Origin: Flavobacterium chryseum
Lineage (GTDB): Bacteria; Bacteroidota; Bacteroidia; Flavobacteriales; Flavobacteriaceae
Reading direction: 5' to 3'
Assembly: GCF_004362015.1 (NCBI RefSeq)
Contig: NZ_SNWW01000008.1
Coordinates: forward strand, 186,001-250,000
Length of the DNA stretch: 64,000 nt
The notes under the pieces are model-generated. The model was not told the origin of the DNA. It saw only the letters and a list, made by a program, of their open reading frames with translations, and did not search any database. Positions 19,748-28,063 of the stretch are shown piece by piece (position 1 is the first letter of the stretch; the number at the start of each line of letters is the position of its first letter). Position numbers and translations under genes: made by a program.

Positions 19748-20173
19748 TTATTTGGCTATCGACATTTCTCTAAATGCAACTTCTTTACGTAAGCCGCTGC
19801 TTGAAAAACGATGATCGCGTACATTGTAAAATAATTCAATTCCTTTTTCTTCGCAATAAGTACGTCCGGTAAAATCCTTTTCTTTATACTCATCACCTAA
19901 AACACGAACATCAATTTTAAAAGATCTTAAAATATCATTTAAATCTTGTTCTGTTGCATAAGGAACTATTTCATCTACAAATTTACAGCCTTTAAGTTGA
20001 ATATATCTTTCGACAACTGTTTGGGTCGGACTATTTTTTTCGGGACGGTCTAATGTTGGATCTGTCTGTAAACCGACAATTAGATAATCACATTGCTGTT
20101 TTGCCTCTTCTAACATTTTAATGTGACCGGCATGCAATAAATCGAAAGCGCTAAAGGTGATTCCTATTTTCAT
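19748..20173 (-). CDS. cytidylyltransferase-like nucleotidyltransferase (TagD-like)
   Basis: The 141-residue protein starts KIGITFSAFDLLHAGHIKML; HAGH is the HxGH nucleotide-binding motif, and DHRFSSSGLRKEV stands where TagD-type enzymes have the second motif. Family members link CMP or AMP to a phosphorylated small molecule (glycerol-3-P, heptose-1-P, phosphopantetheine). As first gene of the polysaccharide operon it may make an activated building block such as CDP-glycerol, but no CDP-glycerol transferase is present, so the substrate is open. Confidence 0.75.
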   Translation of the reverse strand: MKIGITFSAFDLLHAGHIKMLEEAKQQCDYLIVGLQTDPTLDRPEKNSPTQTVVERYIQLKGCKFVDEIVPYATEQDLNDILRSFKIDVRVLGDEYKEKDFTGRTYCEEKGIELFYNVRDHRFSSSGLRKEVAFREMSIAK

Positions 20174-20573
20174 AATCTTACATTTTATTATTAAACAATT
20201 TAAATAAAAACCCTATGCACAGCTTCGCTGTTCTAACTCACATCATTTGAGTCAGAAATTGCAATAAAGAGATCAGTAAATTGAAAAACATTGATTAAAT
20301 CTTAGGCAATTTACTAAAAATCAAACAAATACATATCATTTTCTACGAAGATACGCTTTATTTTTTTGCAAAAGTAATATTTAAAATTAGTTCAAATCAA
20401 GCTAAAATGAAGGAAATGTCTTATTTTGATAGAATAAAAACGTAATCCTTTTATTTCCGTTAATTTTTTATATGAAAAATATCATATTGAGAAAATATGC
20501 CCAATTCTTACAAAATAAAAAAAAATAAAAAAAAAGTTTACTTTTATAACTATTACGAACTAAGCATCAAATA
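20174..20573. other. 400-bp divergent intergenic region with structured operon leader
   Basis: This gap holds the minus-strand operon promoter near 20370 and a weaker + strand box TACTTTTA at 20539-20546. Inside the predicted minus-strand leader are two small hairpins: ACAGC-TTC-GCTGT (20219-20231) and ACTCA/TGAGT (20236-20252). No ORF or known RNA class was recognised. Confidence 0.5.
20369..20400 (-). promoter_or_regulatory. promoter of the polysaccharide operon
   Basis: On the minus strand TACTTTTG (20376-20369) matches the -7 consensus TAnnTTTG, and a TTG lies 21 bp upstream (20400-20398), with another 16 bp upstream. Transcription would start near 20362, leaving a leader of about 190 bases before the ATG at 20173. 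No other clear consensus was noticed in the larger gaps of the operon. Confidence 0.65.
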
Positions 20574-21540
20574 ATGAAAGAAATTATATTATTTTTCTTT
20601 ATAATAATTACCTCAACTTACGCTCAGTTAAAGGGCTGCAACGATTCTTTATCTAAGAATTATAATGCAACCGCAACATTAAATGACGGAAGTTGTATTT
20701 ATGAGTCTTTTAAAATAAAACCTGACTATTCTATTATACTGAGTGATTCTATTAAAGAAACTTCCGGATTAATATCTTTTGATGGTTTATTTTGGACCCA
20801 CAATGATGATCATGATAAAACTATTTATGGATTGGATTCTTTAGGGAAAATCAGGAAAAAAATCATTTTGGAGAATGTAATAAATCACGATTGGGAGGAA
20901 ATCTCACAAGACAGTTCCTATTTATACATTGGCGATTTTGGAAATAATTTCTCAGGAAGCAGGGCTAATTTGCAAATTTTAAAAATCGAGAAAAAAATCA
21001 TTCGTAAAAGGAAATCCAATTATAGATACTATTTCTTTTACTTATTCTGATCAGGCAGATTTTAATTTAAAAAAACAAAACACGACTAATTTTGATTGTG
21101 AAGCTTTTATCGTTTCAAGAGACAGCATTTATTTGTTTACCAAACAATGGAAATCTTCTAAAACAAGTATTTATACATTATCTAAACAATCTGGAATTCA
21201 TATTGCTAAACTTAAAGATACTCTTAATGTAAAGGGACTCGTAACCGGCGCTACTTATCTTGAAGAAAAAAAGCTTATTGCTCTTTGTGGTTATTCTAAA
21301 ACGGGAAAGCCTTTTATATATCTTTTATATGATTTTAAAAATTATGACTTTCTATCGGGAAATAAAAGAAAAATTGATCTTCAGCTTTCTTTTCATCAAA
21401 TAGAAGGAATAGCTACAAAAGATGGCTTGCATTATTATTTATCGAATGAATCTTTAATTCGAAAACCTGTATTGAATGTTCCGCAGCAAATTCATTATTT
21501 TGATTTAAGTCCTGTCTTGAATTCTTATCTCCATAAATAA
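20574..21540 (+). pseudogene. secreted beta-propeller-like protein, frameshifted in an A7 tract
   Basis: The first frame (20574-21050) encodes a signal peptide, a GCNDSLSKNYNATATLNDGS repeat like those of surface proteins of this phylum, and a domain with SGLISFDGLFWTHND and YLYIGDFGNN. It then runs into a low-quality tail and stops. Reading from the A7 tract at 20991-20997 in the next frame gives an uninterrupted continuation (FVKGNPIIDTISFTYSDQAD) to the stop at 21540, so the original product was about 320 residues. One surplus A explains the break. It may be a real mutation, a sequencing error or a phase-variable tract. The function is unknown; the fold resembles YncE/SdiA-regulated-type propellers. 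Confidence 0.8.
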
Positions 21541-21564
21541 TTCGCAAATCGGAAGATAATAGTT

Positions 21565-21572
21565 TACTTTTG
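21565..21572 (+). promoter_or_regulatory. -7 box TACTTTTG of the ABC-F gene
   Basis: TACTTTTG is an exact match to TAnnTTTG and is followed by GCAAAA, as at several other starts in this window. It gives a leader of roughly 55 bases before the GTG at 21632. No TTG stands at the expected upstream distance. Confidence 0.5.
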
Positions 21573-21631
21573 CAAAAAGTTATGTTTTAAAACATTCATA
21601 ACTTATAATTTATAACTTTATAATTTACAAA

Positions 21632-23494
21632 GTGAATTACTTATCTGTAGAAAATATATCGAAGTCATTTGGTGAGAAAACATTGTTTGACAACATATCA
21701 TTCGGAATCAATAAAGACCAAAAAATTGCTTTTATTGCCAAAAATGGTTCTGGTAAAACAACCATTATGAGCATTATTAATGGTTTAGACGAGCCTGATA
21801 CGGGACAAGTAGTTTTAAGAAAAGGTATTAAAATGGCCTTTCTTTCTCAAAACAACAATTTGCAGGAAGAATTGACTATTGAGGAAAGTATTTTTGCTTC
21901 AGATAATGAAACTTTAAAAGTTATTGAAAAATACGAAAAGGCACTAGAAAATCCAGACGATGAAGAAGCGTACCAAAAAGCTTTTGATGGAATGGACCAG
22001 CATAATGCATGGGATTTTGAAACGCAATACAAGCAAATTCTATTTAAATTAAAACTGGAAGATTTTAAACTTAAAGTAAAAAACCTTTCGGGAGGACAAA
22101 AAAAACGCCTTTCATTGGCAATTATATTGATCAATCGTCCTGATTTATTGATTTTGGATGAGCCAACCAACCACTTAGATCTTGAAATGATCGAATGGTT
22201 AGAAAGTTATTTTGCAAAAGAAAATATTACATTGTTTATGGTAACGCACGACCGTTTCTTTTTAGAGCGTGTTTGCAATGAAATTATCGAATTAGACAAC
22301 GGAAAATTATATCAGTACAAAGGAAATTACTCTTATTATTTAGAGAAAAAAGAGGAAAGAATTACTTCTGAAAATGCCAGCGTTGACAAGGCTAAAAACT
22401 TATTTGTAAAAGAATTAGAATGGATGCGTCGCCAGCCAAAAGCGAGAACCACAAAATCGAAATCGCGTCAGGATGATTTTTATGTAATTAAAGAAAAAGC
22501 ACAAAGCCGTCGTCGTGAAAATAAAGTCGAGCTTGAAATTAACATGGAACGTATGGGAAGCAAGATTATCGAGCTTCACAAAATTTCCAAAAAATTTAAA
22601 GATCACGTTATTCTGGACAATTTTAGTTTCGATTTTCAACGTGGAGAACGTATTGGAATTATTGGTAAAAACGGAACTGGAAAATCTACATTTTTAAATC
22701 TTCTTACCGGTACGCTTCCGCTTGATAGTGGTCGCGTTGTAAAAGGTGAAACTATAAAAATTGGTTATTACACGCAATCGGGAATTAATCCGAAACCCAA
22801 TCAACGTGTTATTGATATTATTAAAGAATACGGAGAATTTATTCCGCTTGCAAAAGGCAGAATGATTTCGGCTTCACAATTATTGGAGCGTTTTCTTTTT
22901 GATGCCAAAAAACAGTATGATTTTGTAGAAAAACTAAGCGGTGGCGAATTGAAACGTTTGTATTTATGTACGGTTTTAATTCAGAATCCAAACTTTTTAA
23001 TTCTGGATGAGCCAACAAACGATTTAGATATTGTAACGTTAAACGTTTTAGAAAGCTTTCTTTTAGATTATCCCGGATGTTTATTGGTAGTTTCTCACGA
23101 CCGTTATTTTATGGATAAAATTGTCGATCATTTATTTATCTTTAGAGGAAATGGTGAAATTGAAAATTTTCCTGGAAACTATTCTGATTTCAGAGCGTAT
23201 GAAGATAGTGCTGATGTTGCTCAAAAGGAAGAAAACAAAGCTGAAAAGAAAGATTGGAAACAAAATAATCCAACTGGAAACCTAACTTTCAATGAGCAAA
23301 AAGAATATCAAAAACTGGAACGAGAAATTAAAGATTTAGAAATAGATAAAACTAAAATCGAACAATTATTCTCTGAAGGAAAAGTACCGGATGCTGATAT
23401 CGAGAAAAAAGCAAATGAATTGCAAAATATCATTAACAAAATAGATCAAAAAGAAGAACGTTGGTTTGAGCTTTCAGCAAAGATTGAAGGATAA
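21632..23494 (+). CDS. ABC-F family ATPase, Uup-like
   Basis: The 620-residue soluble protein has two ABC domains in one chain: Walker A AKNGSGKTT and GKNGTGKST, signatures LSGGQKKRLSLA and LSGGELKRLYL, and Walker B LLILDEPTNHLD and FLILDEPTNDLD. The linker between them is basic (WMRRQPKARTTKSKSRQ). The last 70 residues form a coiled coil (EQKEYQKLEREIKDLE), the C-terminal domain of the Uup subfamily. ABC-F proteins act on the ribosome; Uup-type members also affect DNA or ribosome maintenance. No membrane domain is present, so this is not a transporter. The start codon is GTG; no ATG fits the conserved N-terminus better. Confidence 0.92.
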   Translation: MNYLSVENISKSFGEKTLFDNISFGINKDQKIAFIAKNGSGKTTIMSIINGLDEPDTGQVVLRKGIKMAFLSQNNNLQEELTIEESIFASDNETLKVIEKYEKALENPDDEEAYQKAFDGMDQHNAWDFETQYKQILFKLKLEDFKLKVKNLSGGQKKRLSLAIILINRPDLLILDEPTNHLDLEMIEWLESYFAKENITLFMVTHDRFFLERVCNEIIELDNGKLYQYKGNYSYYLEKKEERITSENASVDKAKNLFVKELEWMRRQPKARTTKSKSRQDDFYVIKEKAQSRRRENKVELEINMERMGSKIIELHKISKKFKDHVILDNFSFDFQRGERIGIIGKNGTGKSTFLNLLTGTLPLDSGRVVKGETIKIGYYTQSGINPKPNQRVIDIIKEYGEFIPLAKGRMISASQLLERFLFDAKKQYDFVEKLSGGELKRLYLCTVLIQNPNFLILDEPTNDLDIVTLNVLESFLLDYPGCLLVVSHDRYFMDKIVDHLFIFRGNGEIENFPGNYSDFRAYEDSADVAQKEENKAEKKDWKQNNPTGNLTFNEQKEYQKLEREIKDLEIDKTKIEQLFSEGKVPDADIEKKANELQNIINKIDQKEERWFELSAKIEG

Positions 23495-23516
23495 TATTTT
23501 TTCTTATTTAAAATCA

Positions 23517-23557
23517 AATCCCAATATTGAGTGTATAGCTTAATATTGGGATTTTTT
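23517..23557 (+). terminator. intrinsic terminator after the ABC-F gene
   Basis: AATCCCAATATT (23517-23528) pairs with AATATTGGGATT (23542-23553), followed by a run of T. It lies 20 bases after the ABC-F stop. Confidence 0.85.
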
Positions 23558-23710
23558 TATTTTGCATAATAATCAATAAAAGTGTCAGAAATTTTACAGA
23601 ATGTTAAAATCAGTATGTAAGAATTTGGAATAATTATATAAATATAACTAAAGTGGTTTGACGAGCTTTGTATTAGTGGAAACGAATTCACAATTTAAAT
23701 ATATACAAAA

Positions 23711-24253
23711 ATGGAAAATTTACATAACCCAGACGGTAATCAACGTACAATGTTAACAGGAATGTTTTCTGATCGCGAAAGCACAGAAAAAGCATACAAC
23801 ACTTTAAATGACAGAGGATATACAAAAGACGATATTAATCTTATTATGTCTGATGAAACCAGAAAAAAACATTATTCAGACAAAGACGATCATTCTGAAT
23901 TAGGAACTAAAGCAGCTGAAACTGCCGGAACAGGTTCTGCAATTGGTGGAACTATTGGTGCTATTGTTGGCGTTATTGCCGCTTTAGGAACAAGTCTTGT
24001 TATTCCTGGATTAGGATTAATTATTGCAGGTCCGCTTGCAGCAGGATTAGCCGGTGCAGGCGCAGGAGGAATTACAGGTGGATTAATTGGAGCTCTGGTA
24101 GGATCAGGAATTCCTGAAGAAAGAGCAAAAGTTTACGAATCAGGTATTAAAGATGGTCATGTTGTTTTAGGAGTTCACACTCGTAATAACGAAGATGCTG
24201 AATACTTTGAACAAGAATGGAAATCAAATAAAGGCCAGAATATCTACAGATAA
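23711..24253 (+). CDS. general-stress (YflT-like) protein with glycine-zipper segment
   Basis: The 180-residue protein has an N-terminal heat-induced-stress/YflT-type segment (GMFSDRESTEKAYNTLNDRG, DDINLIMSDETR), then a hydrophobic, glycine-rich pair of helices (about 79-135; GTGSAIGGTIGAIVGVIAAL) and a short C-terminal part (HVVLGVHTRNNEDAEYFE). Such proteins are associated with stress responses and may sit in a membrane through the glycine zipper. It is a single gene with its own terminator at 24283-24315. No clear -7 consensus was found upstream. The biochemical role is unknown. Confidence 0.75.
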   Translation: MENLHNPDGNQRTMLTGMFSDRESTEKAYNTLNDRGYTKDDINLIMSDETRKKHYSDKDDHSELGTKAAETAGTGSAIGGTIGAIVGVIAALGTSLVIPGLGLIIAGPLAAGLAGAGAGGITGGLIGALVGSGIPEERAKVYESGIKDGHVVLGVHTRNNEDAEYFEQEWKSNKGQNIYR

Positions 24254-24282
24254 TACTGCCATAGTTGATAATAATCAATATA

Positions 24283-24315
24283 AAAAGCCTAATCTTTTAG
24301 TGAGATTGGGCTTTT
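24283..24315 (+). terminator. intrinsic terminator after the stress-protein gene
   Basis: AAAAGCCTAATCT (24283-24295) pairs with AGATTGGGCTTTT (24303-24315) with one G-T pair and a 7-base loop. Confidence 0.82.
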
Positions 24316-24418
24316 ATATTTTAAAAAATGATTTAAAATTGAACACTAATTAGTTTTCTATTTATTTACACCAAATAATTCCTGATTCGTATCTTCGCAT
24401 TTTCTTGTAAAAATCGTT

Positions 24419-25198
24419 ATGCTGTTTCAAATAAAATCATATCTAAAATTCTTGTGGCATTCTAAAAATGAACACGCCGTACATTCGCCATTTGTTTTTA
24501 ATTTACTAACGAAATGTTTTTACGATAAAAAACAAAAACCTGAATATTCGATTTTAAAGAATTACAGGAAATCGCTATTAGAAAATAAAAATTTCATTGA
24601 AGTAACTGATTTTGGTGCAGGTTCAAAAGTTTTTAAATCAAATAGAAGGCAAATTTCAAAAATTGCCCAGACAGCCGGAATCTCTCCTAAACGAGCTGAA
24701 CTATTATTCAGAGTTTCAAATTATTTCAAACCTTCGACTATTTTAGAAATTGGAACTTCATTGGGCTTGGCAACTTCTGCTTTGGCCCTAGGAAATACAA
24801 ACGCAAAAGTAACCACATTAGAAGGTTGTCCGCAAACAGCAAATGTTGCTATAAATCAGCTGAGCAAATTTGATTGTAACAATATAGAAAATGTAATTTC
24901 AGAATTTGGATCATTCTTAGTTTCGGAAAATCTGCAATCTACAATCTACAATCTAATATATTTTGACGGAAATCATTCTAAAAAAGCAACCTTAGCTTAT
25001 TTTGATCTTTTATTGCCAACTATCGACAACGATTCTGTCTGGATTTTTGATGATATTCATTGGTCTACAGAAATGGAAGAAGCCTGGGAAATAATTAAAA
25101 ACCATAAAAAAGTAACCGTTACAATAGATACTTTTCAGTGGGGATTTGTCTTTTTTAGAAGAGAACAAGAGAAGGAACATTTTATTATTCGGGCATAA
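24419..25198 (+). CDS. class I SAM-dependent methyltransferase
   Basis: The 259-residue protein has the SAM-binding motif I ILEIGTSLGLATSALAL (about residue 104) and later YFDGNHSKKATLAYFD and WIFDDIHWSTEMEEAW, in the order of O-methyltransferases of the Methyltransf_24 type. The N-terminus (HAVHSPFVFNLLTKCFYD) is a conserved flavobacterial feature. The acceptor is unknown. Codons at 24931-24956 (QSTIYNL) are encoded by a triple CAATCTA-like repeat that resembles an intergenic repeat of this genome. It converges with a lipoprotein gene across a shared terminator. Confidence 0.82.
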   Translation: MLFQIKSYLKFLWHSKNEHAVHSPFVFNLLTKCFYDKKQKPEYSILKNYRKSLLENKNFIEVTDFGAGSKVFKSNRRQISKIAQTAGISPKRAELLFRVSNYFKPSTILEIGTSLGLATSALALGNTNAKVTTLEGCPQTANVAINQLSKFDCNNIENVISEFGSFLVSENLQSTIYNLIYFDGNHSKKATLAYFDLLLPTIDNDSVWIFDDIHWSTEMEEAWEIIKNHKKVTVTIDTFQWGFVFFRREQEKEHFIIRA

Positions 25199-25200
25199 AA

Positions 25201-25232
25201 AAAAATGACAACCATTTCTGATTGTCATTTTT
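25201..25232. terminator. bidirectional terminator
   Basis: AAAAATGACAA (25201-25211) and TTGTCATTTTT (25222-25232) form an 11-bp perfect stem with A and T flanks, between the convergent methyltransferase and lipoprotein genes. Confidence 0.88.
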
Positions 25233-25256
25233 AAAATCTAATTTTTATTTTTAACC

Positions 25257-25913
25257 TTATTTTTTAGCTGCAGCTGTTTCGTCAGATTTAGCTCCCATTC
25301 TGTTTACAGTATACATTGGAGCAAATTTAATTTTCAAACCTGCAATTTTTCTGTTGTCTTCAGATGAAAGACCTTCTTTTTCAACTGTATTTTTACGGTT
25401 GTCAAGTGCTTCATACATTAATTTAATTTCATCCCAGTCTTCACGAGAATAACTGTCTTTGTTATTTTCTACAGTATGAACAAATTGTTGATACACATTA
25501 TGAATATTTTGAGCATTTACCCAAGCAAAACTCATATCATCACCAATTTTTCCTTCACCAAATAATGCATTACGCAATTGTTGTTTTGGGCTTACAGGTG
25601 GTGCAAGAGTTTCAGCCATACTATTTTTAAATTCTTCATATTTAACTTTAGTAGAATTTATTTTTTCAGTCTCTGCTGTATTGTCTTTAAGATCTGCAAG
25701 TGCTAATTGTGCATTTGCTGCTCTTCTTTCATATTCAGCATCAACATCTTTCCAGTCTGCTTTCAATTCGTCAGCTTTTACATTTTTTACTGAATCAACA
25801 TATGTTACATATGCGTCGATAGTTTTTTTAGCTTGTTCTTGTTTTTCGTCTTTACATGATGTAAAACTTAATGCAATTAATGCAATTCCTGATAAAATTT
25901 GTATGTTCTTCAT
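25257..25913 (-). CDS. lipoprotein of unknown function (DUF6565-like)
   Basis: The start is placed at the ATG at 25913, because only from there does a proper lipoprotein signal begin (MKNIQILSGIALIALSFTSC, Cys20), and a -7 box lies just upstream. An earlier in-frame ATG at 25967 lies upstream of that box. The mature part of about 198 residues is charged and largely helical with little hydrophobicity (EEFKNSMAETLAPP, WDEIKLMYEALDNRKNTVEK). It resembles a Flavobacterium lipoprotein family that I remember as DUF6565; that name is from memory. No function is known. Confidence 0.75.
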   Translation of the reverse strand: MKNIQILSGIALIALSFTSCKDEKQEQAKKTIDAYVTYVDSVKNVKADELKADWKDVDAEYERRAANAQLALADLKDNTAETEKINSTKVKYEEFKNSMAETLAPPVSPKQQLRNALFGEGKIGDDMSFAWVNAQNIHNVYQQFVHTVENNKDSYSREDWDEIKLMYEALDNRKNTVEKEGLSSEDNRKIAGLKIKFAPMYTVNRMGAKSDETAAAKK

Positions 25914-26223
25914 AATTTTGATATTTAAAGTTATAGGGCAAATATAGTTAAAAAATTGAATAATCATAAATAATAATTAAAAATTTAATACTTAAAATAA
26001 AAATAATTTAATAAAAATTACAAAATATGATAATTATGTAAAAACATTTTGAAATCATATAACATCTTTTTCTTTTCGATAGATTATAATTTTTAAGAAA
26101 AAATAGTTTTGCTGAATTTTGACTTTCAAAACGCTCTAAATATGTAACAAAAATCTATTAAGCACTACTTATTAAATTATTAAAAAGTGTTTCGTACTTT
26201 TAAATCCAAAATTGTAAAACAAA
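25914..26223. other. 310-bp divergent intergenic region, AT-rich
   Basis: Apart from the -7 box at 25939-25946 (minus) and a weak TACTTTTA near 26194 (plus), I see nothing in this very AT-rich stretch. No inverted repeat or ORF stands out. Confidence 0.5.
25939..25946 (-). promoter_or_regulatory. -7 box TATATTTG of the lipoprotein gene
   Basis: TATATTTG on the minus strand is an exact TAnnTTTG match, giving a start near 25932 and a leader of about 20 bases before the ATG at 25913. No TTG was found at the normal upstream spacing. Confidence 0.5.
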
Positions 26224-26910
26224 ATGGCAGATCCATTAATTAAAATAACAAACATCAAACGAGATTTTGTTTTAGGCAACGAAATTGTTTATGTCTTAAA
26301 AGGTATAGATTTAGAAATTAAAAAAGGCGAATATGTAGCTTTAATGGGGCCTTCCGGATCCGGAAAATCAACTTTAATGAACTTATTAGGTTGTTTGGAT
26401 ACTCCTACTTCAGGACATTATGTTTTAAACGGAAAAGATGTCAGCCAAATGAAAGACGACGAATTAGCCGGAATTCGAAATAAGGAAATTGGTTTTGTTT
26501 TTCAGACTTTTAATCTTTTACCAAGAACTACTGCCCTGGACAATGTCGCTTTGCCAATGATTTATGCCGGACATTCAAAATCAGAACGCAACGCACGCGC
26601 CATCGAAGTTTTGACACAGGTAAATCTTGCCGATAGAATGGACCATCAACCCAATCAGCTTTCAGGTGGACAACGCCAACGTGTAGCAATTGCACGTGCT
26701 TTGGTTAACAAACCTTCTATCATTTTAGCCGATGAACCAACAGGAAATTTAGACAGTAAAACTTCTGTAGAAATTATGAAACTTTTTGGAGACATTCACG
26801 AACAGGGAAATACTGTAATCCTTGTTACTCACGAAGAAGATATTGCAGCATACGCACATCGCGTAATTCGTTTAAGAGACGGATTGATTGAAAGTGACAC
26901 CAATAAATAA
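26224..26910 (+). CDS. ABC transporter ATP-binding protein, LolD/MacB type
   Basis: The 228-residue ATPase has Walker [11 protein letters not shown]-loop [10 protein letters not shown], signature [15 protein letters not shown], Walker [13 protein letters not shown] and H-loop VTHEED. The sequence around the Q-loop and the [10 protein letters not shown] stretch belongs to the LolD/MacB/FtsE branch, whose members power lipoprotein release or macrolide/peptide efflux with a FtsX-like permease. No permease lies next to it; the neighbours are a lipoprotein and cobalamin adenosyltransferase, so the partner is unknown. Confidence 0.88.
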   Translation: MADPLIKITNIKRDFVLGNEIVYVLKGIDLEIKKGEYVALMGPSGSGKSTLMNLLGCLDTPTSGHYVLNGKDVSQMKDDELAGIRNKEIGFVFQTFNLLPRTTALDNVALPMIYAGHSKSERNARAIEVLTQVNLADRMDHQPNQLSGGQRQRVAIARALVNKPSIILADEPTGNLDSKTSVEIMKLFGDIHEQGNTVILVTHEEDIAAYAHRVIRLRDGLIESDTNK

Positions 26911-27008
26911 TTTTAGATTTTTGATTTTAGATTATAGATTATTTCCTAAATCCAGATTTTGAGTTACCACTTTTCAATCTAAAATCATAAATCTACAATC
27001 TAAAATAA
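26911..27008. repeat. AATCTAAAATC-type inverted repeat, copy 1
   Basis: A left arm rich in TTTTAGATT units (26911-26944) and a right arm rich in AATCTAAAAT units (26972-27008) face each other across a spacer of about 27 bases. A second copy follows the next gene at 27581-27659. Confidence 0.75.
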
Positions 27009-27010
27009 CA

Positions 27011-27580
27011 ATGAAGGTATATACAAAAACCGGAGATAAAGGAACAACAGCTCTTTTTGGAGGTACGCGTGTTCCTAAAGATCATATTAGGATTGACAGT
27101 TACGGAACTGTTGACGAATTGAACTCTTATATAGGTCTTATCCGCGATCAGGAAATTGATTCACACTATAAAACGATTTTAATAGAAATTCAGGATCGGT
27201 TATTTACCGTAGGTGCTATTTTAGCAACTCCGGCAGAAAAAGAGGTTTTAAAAAACGGAGAGCTTCGGTTAAAAAACCTTGGAATAATTGACACTGATAT
27301 TGAATTACTTGAAAACGAAATAGATAAAATGGAAGAAAGCCTTCCTAAAATGACTCATTTTGTTTTACCAGGCGGGCACCCAACCGTGTCACATTGTCAT
27401 ATTGCACGCTGTATTTGCCGTCGTGCAGAGCGTTTGGCAGTACATTTAAGCCATAATGAACATGTTCCGGAAATTGCAATTCAATACTTAAACCGACTTT
27501 CTGACTACCTTTTTGTCTTGGCACGGAAGTTGTCGTCAGACTTAAAAGCGGATGAAGTGAAATGGATTCCCAGAAAGTAA
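27011..27580 (+). CDS. cob(I)alamin adenosyltransferase, PduO type
   Basis: The 189-residue protein begins with KVYTKTGDKGTTALFGG, the ATP-binding N-terminus of PduO-type corrinoid adenosyltransferases, and has GTVDELNSYIGL and the signature RCICRRAERL near residue 134. It transfers adenosyl from ATP to cob(I)alamin, giving coenzyme B12. The likely consumer is methylmalonyl-CoA mutase, since the mutase chaperone MeaB is encoded at 48909-49994. The gene is framed on both sides by copies of the same intergenic repeat. Confidence 0.94.
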   Translation: MKVYTKTGDKGTTALFGGTRVPKDHIRIDSYGTVDELNSYIGLIRDQEIDSHYKTILIEIQDRLFTVGAILATPAEKEVLKNGELRLKNLGIIDTDIELLENEIDKMEESLPKMTHFVLPGGHPTVSHCHIARCICRRAERLAVHLSHNEHVPEIAIQYLNRLSDYLFVLARKLSSDLKADEVKWIPRK

Positions 27581-27659
27581 AATTTTAGATTTTAGAGTTC
27601 AGATTTTAGATTTTGTAGCATTCTAACAATCTAAAATCAACAATCTAAAATCTGCAATT
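27581..27659. repeat. AATCTAAAATC-type inverted repeat, copy 2
   Basis: Left arm with TTTTAGATT units (27582-27615), right arm CAATCTAAAATCAACAATCT and onward (27627-27659). Same family as 26911-27008. Confidence 0.75.
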
Positions 27660-27702
27660 ATAGAGACGTTCTTAAATTTTCCTAAAATAAATCAAAATTT
27701 AC

Positions 27703-27732
27703 TTGTCTTTTTCAGTAAAAAATTTATTTTTG
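27703..27732 (+). promoter_or_regulatory. consensus promoter TTG-N19-TATTTTTG
   Basis: TTG at 27703-27705 and TATTTTTG at 27725-27732 are spaced exactly 19 bp. This is the best two-part Bacteroidota promoter in the window. It gives a leader of about 15 bases for the 73-residue gene at 27754. Confidence 0.78.
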
Positions 27733-27753
27733 CACAAACTAAACAGATAACAG

Positions 27754-27975
27754 ATGTATTGGACATTAGAATTAGCATCTTATTTAAGTGATGCGCCATG
27801 GCCTGCTAACAAAGACGAACTTATTGACTATGCTATTAGAGCTGGTGCTCCTTTAGAAGTAGTAGAAAACCTTCAGTCTATTGAAGATGAAGGGGAGATA
27901 TATGAATCAATGGAAGAAATTTGGCCTGATTATCCAACAGACGAAGATTATCTTTGGAACGAGGATGAATATTAA
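27754..27975 (+). CDS. small acidic DUF2795-family protein
   Basis: The 73-residue protein MYWTLELASYLSDAPWPANK has the short helical DUF2795 pattern (LIDYAIRAGAPLEVVENLQS), then a very acidic tail (EIWPDYPTDEDYLWNEDEY). The gene has a strong consensus promoter and its own terminator, so it is expressed as a single-gene unit. Its function is unknown; it is usual beside secA in flavobacteria as far as I recall. Confidence 0.85.
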   Translation: MYWTLELASYLSDAPWPANKDELIDYAIRAGAPLEVVENLQSIEDEGEIYESMEEIWPDYPTDEDYLWNEDEY

Positions 27976-27984
27976 AAAATAAAC

Positions 27985-28024
27985 CAAAGGAAAAAGTCTC
28001 ATCTCAGAGGCTTTTTTTTTGGTT
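27985..28024 (+). terminator. terminator between the DUF2795 gene and secA
   Basis: AAAAAGTCTC (27991-28000) pairs with GAGGCTTTTT (28007-28016) with one G-T pair, followed by a T run. Outer AACCAAA and TTGGTT lengthen the stem. Confidence 0.8.
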
Positions 28025-28063
28025 CTAAATACAACATTTACATAAATAGAAATACAACAAATC

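Noticed and set aside
20991-20997. Programmed ribosomal frameshift
   Set aside because: A7 could be slippery, but there is no downstream pseudoknot that I can see and no known family with this device; a plain indel or sequencing error is simpler.
25914-25967. Longer start for the lipoprotein gene at 25967
   Set aside because: It adds 18 residues before a good lipoprotein signal, and a -7 promoter box lies between the two starts.
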